Below, piece after piece: positions 37,296 through 47,784 of a stretch of 51,203 nucleotides of DNA. The stretch comes from Tieghemiomyces parasiticus (taxonomy: Eukaryota; Kickxellomycota; Dimargaritomycetes; Dimargaritales; Dimargaritaceae): the NCBI GenBank assembly GCA_027575765.1, contig JANBPT010000246.1, positions 1 to 51,203 on the forward strand. Reading direction: 5' to 3'. The position numbers and the translations under genes are program-made. How positions within the stretch are numbered: position 1 is the first letter of the stretch; the number at the start of each line of letters is the position of its first letter. Below the pieces are notes generated by a model that saw only the letters and a program-made list of their open reading frames with translations, had not been told where the DNA came from and made no database searches.

Positions 37296-38119
37296 GGTAG
37301 CGGGTCAATGAACGGCGGGAGGTATATAATGTGATTGGCGGGTGAAGGGGCTAGTGCTCTTGAAAAGCAAAGTAGTAGAGTTCTGGAATTTGGGGGTGAA
37401 CCGGGTGGTGAATGTACGGTAGACTGGGGTGAGCGAAGGAGTTTGGAAATCGGGACAGGAATGATAAAAATCAACAATGTATGGTAGGGTGAGAGGGCAT
37501 TGAATGTCGAGGCCGGGACAGGAGCTTATGAATCCAAAGTGTGGTTGGGAGCTTCAGCAACCTTTTGTGGGGCAGGGAGGGCCTGCGGGTTAGAGAGGGC
37601 CACCCCTTGACACACTCAACTTGGCAGACGTTGTGGCGCAGCAGGGAGTGGAGGTTAAGTTGGGCTAAAAGCTTAGGTTAGTTGAGGTCACGAGCCCACA
37701 AGGCTGAATAAAAAAGGTATGGGAATAAGTATCTATAACGCCTTTCTGAAAAGGCCACCACCCCGCATGGCATCTACCGTACTCTATTATAAATACCGGA
37801 TTTTTCAAACTTCCGTAAAAATATTGCTTTGGGATTTGACAATAATTTATACTCGATCGAAAACAGGAAATAAAATAAAATGTGTACAGATGAGGAGGTA
37901 AAAGGGGTGAACGCGTAGCGTCAAAGTTATCGTGTGATTCCAGCGATCGACTACTTCATCGTGGTGGTGGCGATTACGAGCACAATGAGGGGTGGGTACA
38001 GCGAAAAAGTAGGCGCATGCAAGTCCCTCGTCTAAAGCGCCAAAGCGAAAGGAAAACAAGTAGGTGTGAGCCGCGGAGGGGGGGGGAGAATTCTTGCGCG
38101 GCTGCGTTGCCGGAGGCCC
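37296..38119. other. Intergenic, promoter of the 81-aa gene and 3' side of the ABC gene
   Basis: Spacer between two minus-strand genes. The part near 37800-37900 is AT-rich (3' side of the transporter gene). No coding stretch is supported. Confidence 0.5.
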
Positions 38120-40351
38120 TTAGGCGGCCACCGGCTTGGACTCATCGTCGGCAGAGTCATCAGCCTCAGAAGCTGAGCTGATGGTGGCAACGGAGGAGTT
38201 GGTGGCAGCGTAGCTAGACTTTCCGTGGCTGAAGGAGAAGGCGGCGGTCTCATCCTCGTGGTCGAGAGGGCTGAAAGTGTAGCCGCCCTCGCCGTCAAAC
38301 CGCAGGAGGTAGTCGTGGTACTTGAAGAGGCTCTGCCGGTGGGACACCGTAAACAGGGTGATGCCGACGCGCTTGGCATAGTTGTACATGAGGCCCTCCA
38401 CATCGATACTCACCGCCGACGTACACTCGTCCAAAATGGCAAACTGCGGGCGGTGGTAGAACAGGCGCGCCATGGCCACCCGCTGCTTCTCACCGCCAGA
38501 CAGCACGTCGGCCCAGTCCCGGATCGAGTCCCAGCCGCCTTCGCGACCCACCAGATACTCCAGGTGTACCTCACGCAGGAGTTGCACCAGGTCGGTGTCG
38601 CTGCCACCGTGGGCCGCAAAGTCGGCCTGGCTGTGCGGGTAAATGATTTGATCGCGGAAGGTACCTAAGGGGAGGTAGGGCTTCTGGGGCACGTAAAACA
38701 GCTCCTGGGGCCGCGGCTTCACCACTGACCCGGCAAACTGGGGCCACAGGTCACCCAGGATGCGGAACAACGAGCTCTTGCCGCATCCGTTGGGCCCTGT
38801 GATGAGGCAGTTCATTCCTGACTCGATGCGGAAAGTCAGGTCGCGTACCAAAATGTCGCCGTTCGGGGTCACCACCGGCACGTGCTTGAAGTCGATGACG
38901 CCGTCCTGGTGCACGACTTGACCACCCAGGGCCCGCGTATCCACCTTACCGGCGCTGATGGCCGACTGGGCACCGGGGGCCTCGCCCGCAGCATCGGGTC
39001 GTCGGGCCAGCAGGTCGGCCAGCTCGCTGCCACCTTCCACCATAGACCGCTCGTATTTACCGGCGCTGACGTCGTTAAGCACGGTGAAGAGCTCCGACAC
39101 GCGCGCCGTATACCCGGCAAACCGCGTGATGTCACGGCCGGCCAGAATGAGGCGGCCCACGGCCTGGGACAGATTGATGAGGAAACCCGAGTTGCGCTGG
39201 TAGTCTTCCATAATCTGGGTGGGGTCGAAGCTGCCCGAGGCAGTCTCCAGGGCGGTGGCGGCCAGCTTGGGGTCGAAGGCCGGGCGGGCCAAGAGGAAAT
39301 AGGCCACCATAGTGGCGCCGTACTTGACCAGCACTGAGTCGAACACGCCGTTGAGGAAGCGCAACTTGTACACCTTGCGCACGTGCTGAACAATGCGGCG
39401 GAAGCTGCCGTTGACCAGGTCACGCTCGCGCTCGCCGCCGCCGTAGAAGGCGATCTCCTCGGCGTGGTTGATGACACGTGAGTGGGTGTAGCGGAACTGG
39501 CCCTCGAGGCTCTGCTCCACAGCGGTGTACTTGCCGAAAGGCGGCGAAATGTTGCGCAGGATGAGGGCCGAGCAAAAGAAGTAGCCCACCATGGAGAAGG
39601 GCGCTGTGCCGCCGATGGCCTGACCCAACTTGTAGGCGAAGAGGAACACGTCCACGATAGGTTTCAAAGTATCCGAGTAGAGGTGGCTCAGACTGTCCGC
39701 GAACTTGCTGATGTCCTGGGTGATGAGCTGGTCCACGTTCTGGATACGAGCGTCGAGGTTACTCATCTTGTAGAAGGTGATGCCCTTGAGGTACTCATCG
39801 TGCACGTGGCGGGTGAGCCGGGACCGGAACCGCAGGGAGAGGGCGTTGATGATGAGTTTGAGCGAGTTATTGACGATGGATAGGGGCCACATCATGATAC
39901 CAAACTCCACGGCGACCTTAGCAATGAAGCGGGCGCGGTCGCGCGATACAATGGCCTTGACGACCTGGCCGTTGAAGGACGAGAACCAAATGTCCAGCCA
40001 AGACCGGACGATGAGCACACTGGCCAGGGCCAATAGCAGAACGAACTCAGGGCTTCGCACGCCCGGGATACAGATGGGTAGGAGACGCTTGATTTCGGCC
40101 ACGAAGCGGGCGTCGACTCCAATACGCCGAGACTTCTTTGCCGCGCCGGAACCCAATGGCGCCGACGGTCCCGCCGCAGCAGAGGCGGCCTCATCAGCGG
40201 CAGCCTTAGTCGCTGCCGCCTTGGCTTGGGCGGGGCGCTGTATAAACTCCTTGTGGAGTTTGCGCAGGGCAATGGCGGCCACTAAAATGGCGGTCGCCAC
40301 AGTGGTCTTGGACCGCCCGGAACCGCCAAGCAGGGACAGAACGTGGGCCAT
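38120..40351 (-). CDS. Peroxisomal half-ABC transporter, ALDP/Pxa (ABCD) family
   Basis: Half-size ATP-binding cassette transporter that imports very-long-chain fatty acyl-CoA into peroxisomes as a dimer. The 743-aa intronless protein starts at the ATG at 40351; the open frame continues 45 codons upstream but begins with TTG. After an Ala-rich N-terminus comes the ALDP-type membrane domain (about residues 80-430), including the EAA-like loop EEIAFYGG at 298-305. The nucleotide-binding domain has Walker A GPNGCGKSS (519-527), signature LSGGEKQR (617-624), Walker B FAILDE with the catalytic glutamate (637-642) and the H-loop in TVSHR (His671). The C-terminal LLRFDGEGG stretch matches the ABCD1/2 (Pxa1) branch better than PMP70. 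All catalytic motifs look intact. An acidic Ser-rich tail ends the protein. Which of Pxa1 or Pxa2 it represents is unclear. Confidence 0.93.
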   Translation of the reverse strand: MAHVLSLLGGSGRSKTTVATAILVAAIALRKLHKEFIQRPAQAKAAATKAAADEAASAAAGPSAPLGSGAAKKSRRIGVDARFVAEIKRLLPICIPGVRSPEFVLLLALASVLIVRSWLDIWFSSFNGQVVKAIVSRDRARFIAKVAVEFGIMMWPLSIVNNSLKLIINALSLRFRSRLTRHVHDEYLKGITFYKMSNLDARIQNVDQLITQDISKFADSLSHLYSDTLKPIVDVFLFAYKLGQAIGGTAPFSMVGYFFCSALILRNISPPFGKYTAVEQSLEGQFRYTHSRVINHAEEIAFYGGGERERDLVNGSFRRIVQHVRKVYKLRFLNGVFDSVLVKYGATMVAYFLLARPAFDPKLAATALETASGSFDPTQIMEDYQRNSGFLINLSQAVGRLILAGRDITRFAGYTARVSELFTVLNDVSAGKYERSMVEGGSELADLLARRPDAAGEAPGAQSAISAGKVDTRALGGQVVHQDGVIDFKHVPVVTPNGDILVRDLTFRIESGMNCLITGPNGCGKSSLFRILGDLWPQFAGSVVKPRPQELFYVPQKPYLPLGTFRDQIIYPHSQADFAAHGGSDTDLVQLLREVHLEYLVGREGGWDSIRDWADVLSGGEKQRVAMARLFYHRPQFAILDECTSAVSIDVEGLMYNYAKRVGITLFTVSHRQSLFKYHDYLLRFDGEGGYTFSPLDHEDETAAFSFSHGKSSYAATNSSVATISSASEADDSADDESKPVAA

Positions 40352-41634
40352 GGCAGAAAGAGCGTATGTGAAAGGAGTGGAGGAGAGGATAAGGACTGCG
40401 TCGTAGAGAGGCGGGGAGGGGAAGAGGAATAGCAGTGAAGCGACGTAGCGTCTCGGCAATTGGCCTCGGATGGGCGCCAAATACAAATTACAGGGATATA
40501 TGGTCTGCGCGACAATTGATGCGGTATGATAAGGCCTTGCAGCGACTACTGATGCGTGTGACGAGGAGTGCTGTGGGTCTGACGTTGGTGGTGGCTCGGG
40601 AATTTAAACACTAGCACGTGATAGCGCCGGAAAATACAGGACACGGTGTACAGTGAGGAGCGGATGACTGTCGTGGCAGACAAGGGGTGCGGACACGAGA
40701 GATGGGTTGGAATGGCGAAAGAGGACGGTACGGAATGGCAAAGAGTTGAGAGTGCAGAGGGGTTAGAATATGGAAGAGGGAATGCTCGCGAGGGCGGCCG
40801 GTCGGGGCAGGTTTTACTCGGAGCCAAGCCCAGAGGCTTGGACGGGAAAGGAGACTGGCAGCTGAAAATTTTGAAACGAGTCACGCCGCTAGCGGGCATG
40901 GAAAGGGGGCGGGGCGCGAGTCTCGCAACCCTGTTCTCCTCAATGAAGCGAACAGGCGGTCGGCAGCCCCCTCCCCGTCCCCTTTCATCGTCGATATTAA
41001 AGCGTCGTACGGGAGGGCACGTGAAAGAGCGGTAGTCGTCCAGGGCTTTGCAAGCAGTAAGGCTGAGCTATCACATACCCACTTCGACCCTGTCCTCCAT
41101 ACGCATTGGCGATGGGCCGCGCATGGCTTGGAATGGGGAGATGGGTAGCACTGTAGGCCTCTACCTTCAGTACCTTATTTTGAATTACGCCACTTACGCT
41201 GTAAAGTTTAACCGGCAAGGTCGAACGACAGGCCCAGTCAGCGCGCATAAGCAAAAATACAGGGGTTCCCTTGGACCTAGGTTGACGTAGACGCGTGTTT
41301 AGCGGCTAGGGGTCTCTCGCTAAGGGCAGGGTGGTCAGCGACAAGTATGCAAGGGTAGTCAGTGGGAGGGTTGGGAAAAAGAGGCAGTATAATGGGGAAA
41401 GGGCGGCGGCAGGGTGCTATTAGTGAGACGTCTCTATGGGTTGAACGTTGGAGACGGCGGAGGAGAGCTGGTCGCCAAAAATAAACGGCAACCGGACAGT
41501 TGGTTGGCGCCCGTTAACCATATATATATTTAGCGGGAATATCGCCAGCGGTAGGCAAAAACAGACACACGGCCCGGATTAGCTGGGCGTAGTGTGCAAG
41601 TATGAGAAGAAAAAAAGAATGATACTTTAGCACC
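40352..41634. other. Intergenic, 5' flank of the ABC transporter gene
   Basis: The promoter of the minus-strand transporter should lie just right of 40351. No gene is supported. A TATATATATA tract at 41520-41530 stands about 105 nt before the candidate small gene that begins at 41635. Confidence 0.5.
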
Positions 41635-42319
41635 ATGGTCCAGCCGGACGCTGGGCTAAACCAGGATACGTATAGCGGGTCTAGTGACGAGAAAGCTCAC
41701 AGTCTCTGCCGCGACCGAAGGTATCCGCTTAGCGCAGGTACCCACAAAACAGTCGCGTGCGAACCCGACTACCGTCAAGTTCGACGTAGGCGTTGCCCGC
41801 GCTACAAAAGGCTAGTAATTAGAATATGAAACCCTAGGGTAATTTAACCAAATTGATATCGCGCTGTGAATGAGTCAAACGACAAGAGAAGCCTATTTGA
41901 AACGATAAACCGCACCCCGCTGTCAAGTAGCTGCGAACCCAGTTCGCCCTCAAGCCCAGGGGAAGGGAGGGATCCACGGGGTGAATAATGGGTAAGGGAC
42001 AACGGATACGGATCACCAGAGTGCGGATACCAACCTCCGTCCCCACCCCCTCAGTGCCCCACACACCGACAACATTCGCCCTGCAGGAGGTGAGGTGCGA
42101 CAGAAATCAGATGAAACGCCGACGAAGACAGCGAGGGGGTGGGGGAAGTTGGCAACGGCCCATATACCACCAAGCGCTTCCCAAAACAGTGACTCAGACA
42201 TAGAACAAGTATTTGCTAAATCCCAATACACAGTAACGTTCCGAAATACAACCAAATGGGGGCAATCGCCGCTTACCTGTTGGACCGCAACTGGGGAGCC
42301 GGATTACCTTAATGGGTGA
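41635..42319 (+). CDS. Candidate two-exon small protein (111 aa), hypothetical
   Basis: An ATG in ideal context (CACCATGG) opens a frame that is 64 codons long unspliced. A phase-1 join from 41737 (donor GTACCC, weak) to 42087 (acceptor CTGCAG) connects it to an open stretch with a serine/threonine and charged composition (GEVRQKSDETPTK at its start) that ends at the TGA at 42317-42319. The spliced product would be 111 aa. A TATA tract lies 105 nt upstream. No domain is recognised. The poor donor is the main weakness; the 64-codon frame alone, or no gene at all, are alternatives. Confidence 0.22.
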
Positions 42320-44366
42320 GGCAGGCGGGGCTGAATAACGGAAAAAAGGGAAAGCGTTCGAATGGGATCGAGGCTGACTCGTATAATGGTAGGCAAAAGG
42401 TATAGTCTCAACAGGCTCCCCTTGTCTAATGTGGGAAGTTGTGGGGTTTTATAGAACGGCCAGGCCAGGGCGAATGGGCAGGGGAGCGCGTGAAAGGAAG
42501 ACAGCGGAGTGGTGGCGGTGCAGGACAAGGGGGGGGTGGGTAATGCTGAGCACGTGCCAATTGCAGCTCAATCAGCAGTGCATAGTGTCAGAGAGGGCTG
42601 GCGATGGAAGGGCTACAAGGGACGATCGTCATTTGGTATGTGCCCTGTGGGTGGGGCAGGGGAAAAGCCAAATTCAAGGCTCACGGTCGGGCGGGTATGC
42701 TATTGGCGACACACGTACCCTCAAAACGCTGTATAGTCACGGCCAGGTTGGCCAACTCTACGGTATATGCGTGTTCCACCCTCCTTCGTCTTCCCCGCTA
42801 CGGACTGGGGAATCCCAAGGGAGCCTACGAGGGGGGGGGATGGCCCAAGTCACTTGAGCAAGGCGATGCGGATGCTGGCTGTATCCGTCATTGACCCGTG
42901 GTTTTCACAAGCTAGCGAAGCGGCCAGGCCAATCGAGGAAACCGGGCAGTGTAAGGTTGCTCCCGTGTTTAGTTCTATACCCCCCTCCCCAGAGGGGCAA
43001 CTCTGCCCTGTCCGAACTATTACATCCCACAATCATTTACCCCCCCCTAAAGGAACGGGCTACCAGGTAGCTTCGGAGTCCAGTATTGTCGAATTGGGGG
43101 GGGGCTTATATAGCGCATTGGGATGGTGGTAGGACGGCACTTTGCTATCAGTCCGTTCAAAGTGGGTCCTGGTTGAGTTGAGATTCCTTTTCTTCGCCGT
43201 TGGGGCCTCCCTTGGCGCACTCTCTTCCAGCCCTACCTGCCCAACCTCCGTAGACGGGTCGCTCCATACCTGTACCATGGCGTGGGCGCTCCTTTGTAAT
43301 CCCCCGTCAGAACCAGTCGGCCTGACGAGCGTACTTTGGGCAGGCCTATCGGTCTTAACCCATTAGGACAAGCACAGTTAGGCGCTGCTCCTAACCCTGG
43401 TGGGGGTCCTAACTGCCTACCAATTCAGATTGGGTTTCCCATCCGCATTGACCAATTATCAGCGCTAGGCATGCTGTGGACTGTGCCGATCTTTCAAGGG
43501 GCCCAACCTATCACTCGACAGCACGAGATTCGAACCACTATACGGTTCCATGGACCTTGAGCAGCGGCGGGCGAATGGTTATGAAATGTACGCCGTTTGT
43601 GGGAGCGAGCTAGGGTCACCTCTACCCCTCCCCCCCACCTACGGAGACTAAGGCCCTCCTTAGCGCGTAGGAGTTTAAGTCAGCCGTAGATGATTGATCA
43701 GCGGCGTGCCGCAAGTGGTTAGTCGGGATCGTGGACCCTCGAATCCTCAATCATTGGTACTTTGCCTTTCCAGGGTCGCTCCCCCGACAAGCAAGCGTTA
43801 ACCTGTGTGCCTAAAAATTGCCCAACGCGGTGGCTTGTCTAATCCTGGCGGAGAACCAGTCCCTGGTGTCGCAGAAATGATACAGCGTAGGAACAGTAGG
43901 CCTTTCGGCGCCATGCTTGACGGAAGTGTCATTAGGCGGTCGTTGGTACCAGACTTGGCCCACAGGTAAGCTCTAGGTAGACCAGTCCAATCGGTACGCC
44001 TCTGCCACTTGCACTCGAACTTATTAGGATCGGAGCGTAACCGGCATGCAGCTCCTTAGGTACAGGTGACATTTCAATCGACTCGGCGCTAATATGACCA
44101 ACCGTCTTCGATCAGCCAGTACCTTTAATATAAAACAATCTACCATGTAGAAGATCAGGCTTGCCGGAGAGGGTTAGCTAGTCGATATTGGTCGGTTCAG
44201 ATACAACTATAACCAACTGCGCTCAACATCCGCCGTAGGGAGTTTAGATAATCTTGGCCGTTCCTGTATTGAACAATACAGTGTGGTGAGCACGTAATGG
44301 GGATGATGGTTGAGAAGGAGTCGGTGAGCCCTTAGACATCAAGGCTAATCATTACAACTATGTACA
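42320..44366. other. Intergenic, no gene seen
   Basis: Open frames up to 142 codons occur but lack any domain or consistent splice pattern. The sequence contains several G runs around 42530 and 43090. The right end is the 3' flank of the Rieske reductase gene. Confidence 0.5.
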
Positions 44367-46478
44367 TTAAAGATGAGCAAAGGACCAGGCCACCCGTGGC
44401 ACCAGATCCCCTTTATGCTTACCGTTGCGTATGTCAGTAGCAGGAGGCATTTGTCCATCGTTGAGCTAAAGTGGAGAGGAGTAGGAGAACACACATAAAA
44501 TTGGTGAGCGAGATGATTAGTAAGCCCAGGTTGGATGACTGACAAGAGGGGTCTGGCCAAATTCAACACAGAATATGTGCCAGTCAAGCCTTGCAATCGT
44601 GACACTTACCAGTTGGGCGCTCTTGGACACGATAGGGTCGTAGTTGAGGGAGGCCACGGCCAGGACCTTGTCCTTCTCTATGGTTGGGAGAATTAGTGGA
44701 GGGTTGACAGCGTTCGGCGCTTAGTGCGCGGTTAAATCTTCGTTCTAGAACCTAGCACTTCGGCAATCCCCACCAAGCCTAGATTTAAGCCAATACGAGC
44801 TTGCCCCCAATGTGTACTTACTCGTATAGAAGGCCGCCCACTTACCCTCGGCGACATCGCCGAGGATAATAACGTCATCATAGTCCGTGGCGTGGCCACA
44901 GTAGCGCAGACTTTTGCCGTACTGGGCGGTCCAGAAGTAGGGTACGTGCTGGTACGGCTCGGGAGTTCCGGCGATGTTGGTGGCAACGCAGCGACCGAGA
45001 TTCTGGGCAACGTTCCAGTGCTCGATGCGGACCGGGCGGTTATCCTGGAGCCAGTAAGGGTGCTTGGCGATGTCCCCGGCAGCGTACACGTTGGTCAGGC
45101 CCTCCACACGGAGGTGGGTATCGACGCTGATGGCCCCATCGTCCTGGACTGGAACCCCGCTACCGCGTAGCCACTCGGTATTGGGTGCCACTCCCACCGC
45201 GATAAGCACCGCGTCGGCCGGGATTCGCTCGCCGGATTTGAGTTCTAAGCTGCCTACCTGGCCAGGGCGCTGCGGGTTGGCGTGGAGCGCAGTAGTCTGG
45301 GCTTCCAAATGGAACCGAACCCCTTGGTCACGGTGCATCTGGGTGAGTGCCTTACCGATCTGAGGGCCCAGAACCCGGGCGAAGGGAATGTCCTCCACCC
45401 CAACTACGGCCACGTCAGCGCCCTGCTGACGGGCCACCGAGGCGTACTCGAGGCCAATGAAGCTGGATCCAATGATCACAAACTTAACCTGGGCCAGCTT
45501 GGCCTTTTGGGCGTCGGCATCGTCTCCAGCGGTCACCCCGGCGCGTTTACGTAGGGCTGCCGCAATGGCGTGGGCGTTGTCGTGGGTTCGCAGGGTGAAC
45601 ACGTTGTCCAGGTCGACCCCGGGGAGTGGGAGGGAGCGTGGGCTACCCCCGGTGGCCAGGACCAGGTGATTGTACTTGACCTGCTCGCCGGACTCCAGGG
45701 TGACCTGGTTACGCTGGGTGTCTACGCCCGTGACAGTGGTCCCCGTGCGGACCTGGATGTCCTGTTTGGCCAATTTCTCGGCGGTGCGGAGCGCAATCTT
45801 ATCGAGGGCCGGGTCAAAGGCTTTGCTAAGCTTGGGACGATCAATGGGCAGGTAGGGCTCCTTGCCGATCACATCGATGGCGCCGAGGTACCCAACCTGA
45901 CGTAGAGCCTCGGCGGTGGCCAGACCGCTGGACCCGTTCCCGACGATTACCACTCGGCCTGCGTCCGCACCGCGTACTTGGCTGCTGCAAGAGGTGTAAT
46001 GCCGGCGGTCGGCCTTGAGGTCGTCGGTGGTGGCCTCGATGTACACATCGGTGCCATTCGCCACGGTCACCGGGAAACTGACCAGCGGGTCAAGGGCCGG
46101 GGCGTCTTCAATATCACCGGTCTTCAAGTTGAAACAGGCGCCGTGCCAGGGACAGGTGAGGCAACCGTTAGCTGACAACACTCCGTTGGCTAGCGGGGCG
46201 CCGTAATGCGTGCAGTGCGAAGACACGGCGTAGATCTGGCCTTGCAGCTTGGCTAGCAGAATAGTTTGCCCCTCCACAGTAAACTCCTTCTTCTCGCCCT
46301 CCTGGACATCGTTGACGGTGCAGACGAGGTGTTTAGTGGCGGCCATGGCGATTGAGCGGGTGGTGAGTTGCGGAGAGAGACGGCAGGGTCGGCTGAGGGA
46401 ACTGGGGGAGAGTGGGTGGCTATGGGAAGTGTAGAGTCGCAAACAGGGACGAATGCGTTGGAGAGTGAGAAGCGGCAT
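44367..46478 (-). CDS. AIFM3: AIFM3-like Rieske/FAD oxidoreductase, three exons
   Basis: Flavoprotein of the apoptosis-inducing-factor-like group that joins a Rieske iron-sulfur domain to an NAD(P)H/FAD reductase. Exons 46478-44822, 44677-44610 and 44465-44367 join in phases 1 and 0 into 607 aa. The Rieske ligands are Cys89, His91, Cys109 and His112 (CTHYG, then CPWHG). The FAD motif VVIVGNGSSG lies near residues 176-185 and the NAD(P)H motif VIIGSSFIG near 334-342. The second exon restores the conserved FYTK...VLAVASLNYDPIVSK ending of the family, which the unspliced frame loses. The first ATG (46478) precedes an Arg/Ser-rich leader typical of mitochondrial import; Met45 (46346) lies in a stronger context and would give a leaderless form. 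The gene is divergent from p150 dynactin, 1.3 kb away. The last 15 residues are less certain. Confidence 0.88.
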
Positions 46479-47784
46479 ACGGGAAAGGGTTAGCAAGGGG
46501 AGCGAGGTTTCGGAAGGAGGCGGGCGCGGAGGCTAGGGCCTTAGGTGGTGAAAGTTGGCTGGTTAGCGATTGAAAATCGGGCGGTTCTGTCGTCATTGTG
46601 AGCCTACGCCATCCCCCCCTGGCCCCGGTATATTAGAGGACAGGGGCTGTGCGTAGGTGGAAGGGAGTGACGTTGTAGCCACTAGCGTCTTAATCGATTA
46701 CCATGAGCCGTCTTCCTCGCTGTGATCAGGGGGCGCAGATAATGCGTCGATTCTGTTGAATCCTCAAGCATATAAGGGATACTACCGTAGAGGGCTGGAG
46801 GATCGATACGAGCTGGCTTCAAACACCTGCACTCGCTGCAACGGGAACCAGTCACAAGTAGCACGTAGCTCAGCATGCTCAGATCGCAGGCGGCAGCTCA
46901 CCCAGGGTATACAGGCCCCAGGAACCCATTCGCTGCAAGCCGCTGTATCCAACCGGCCGGGGCTACGTGGCTCACAGACGAGTTTGGGACAGACTACTAC
47001 CGGAAGGTGGCAGGGGGGGGGCTTCTTGGTAAGGCTTTGGGTACCAATACCATTGACTTGCCTCGACGCTGGCCGCTAAAGTACCCCTCCTAGGCCCACT
47101 AAGACTAAACCATATCTATACAGTTAATGGATAGTCCCCCCCCCACCGTGGCCCGTCCGCCGGTGGGCCCAACCGAGCTTGGCATCTAGCAGGTACGTCG
47201 ACCTAATCAGCCCGCCTTCTCCGCCTCACCCTGCTGCAACGGGGCTGCCCTAGAGACGACAGGGAATTTGGGCCACCTCTCTGGTGGCAGTAGATTGAAG
47301 ATTACCCTGGGCCCAGTCCACCTCAGCCACATTGCGGAGCCTGCCGTCTGGCCCCCCTGGTGGTTCCCTAAAAGGGCCGCTGGCGGAGTTCCAACCCGGC
47401 CAGCCCTCACTTGGCAACTACCCAGCTGCTCGAGCCCCGCCTTGTACCTCATCCCAGTGACCCTCGGGTTGGTCGATTCGGTACCCGGACATTCCTTAGC
47501 TCTTTGCTCCTCCTATTGTCAGCCTTGAGTCTTTTCATTCCCATTCAACGTGTCCTGCAAGGTTGTGCTGTCCTGGGCCAGTTTTCCGCATCACCGCCCA
47601 TCTGGGGCCACCCCTACCTCCATTTGTCCCCCCCCCCGCATTTTCCATTTGCCCCAAATACCCCTCTGCCACCCTAACTGACGTTCTTGAGTTCACAATT
47701 CCCGCCATCCCCTCTGGCATCAGGCCACCCTGACCTCGTTTCTTCCTACTGTCCCGCCCTTCCCTTATCTATAATTCAAACGGC
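46479..47784. other. Divergent promoter region between the reductase and dynactin genes
   Basis: The 1.3 kb between two ATGs pointing away from each other should carry both promoters. The right part, 47500-47780, is pyrimidine-rich on the + strand, as expected for a fungal 5' leader before the dynactin start. No clear TATA box stands out. Short open frames are not supported. Confidence 0.5.

Noticed and set aside
40646..41035. 129-codon plus-strand frame upstream of the ABC gene
   Set aside because: Begins at a non-ATG codon, Gly/Arg-rich, no domain; lies in the promoter side of the transporter.
43515..43550. GATTCGAACC, which on the minus strand reads like a tRNA T-loop
   Set aside because: The flanking bases do not form a T-stem and no acceptor stem, D-arm or anticodon arm can be folded around it.
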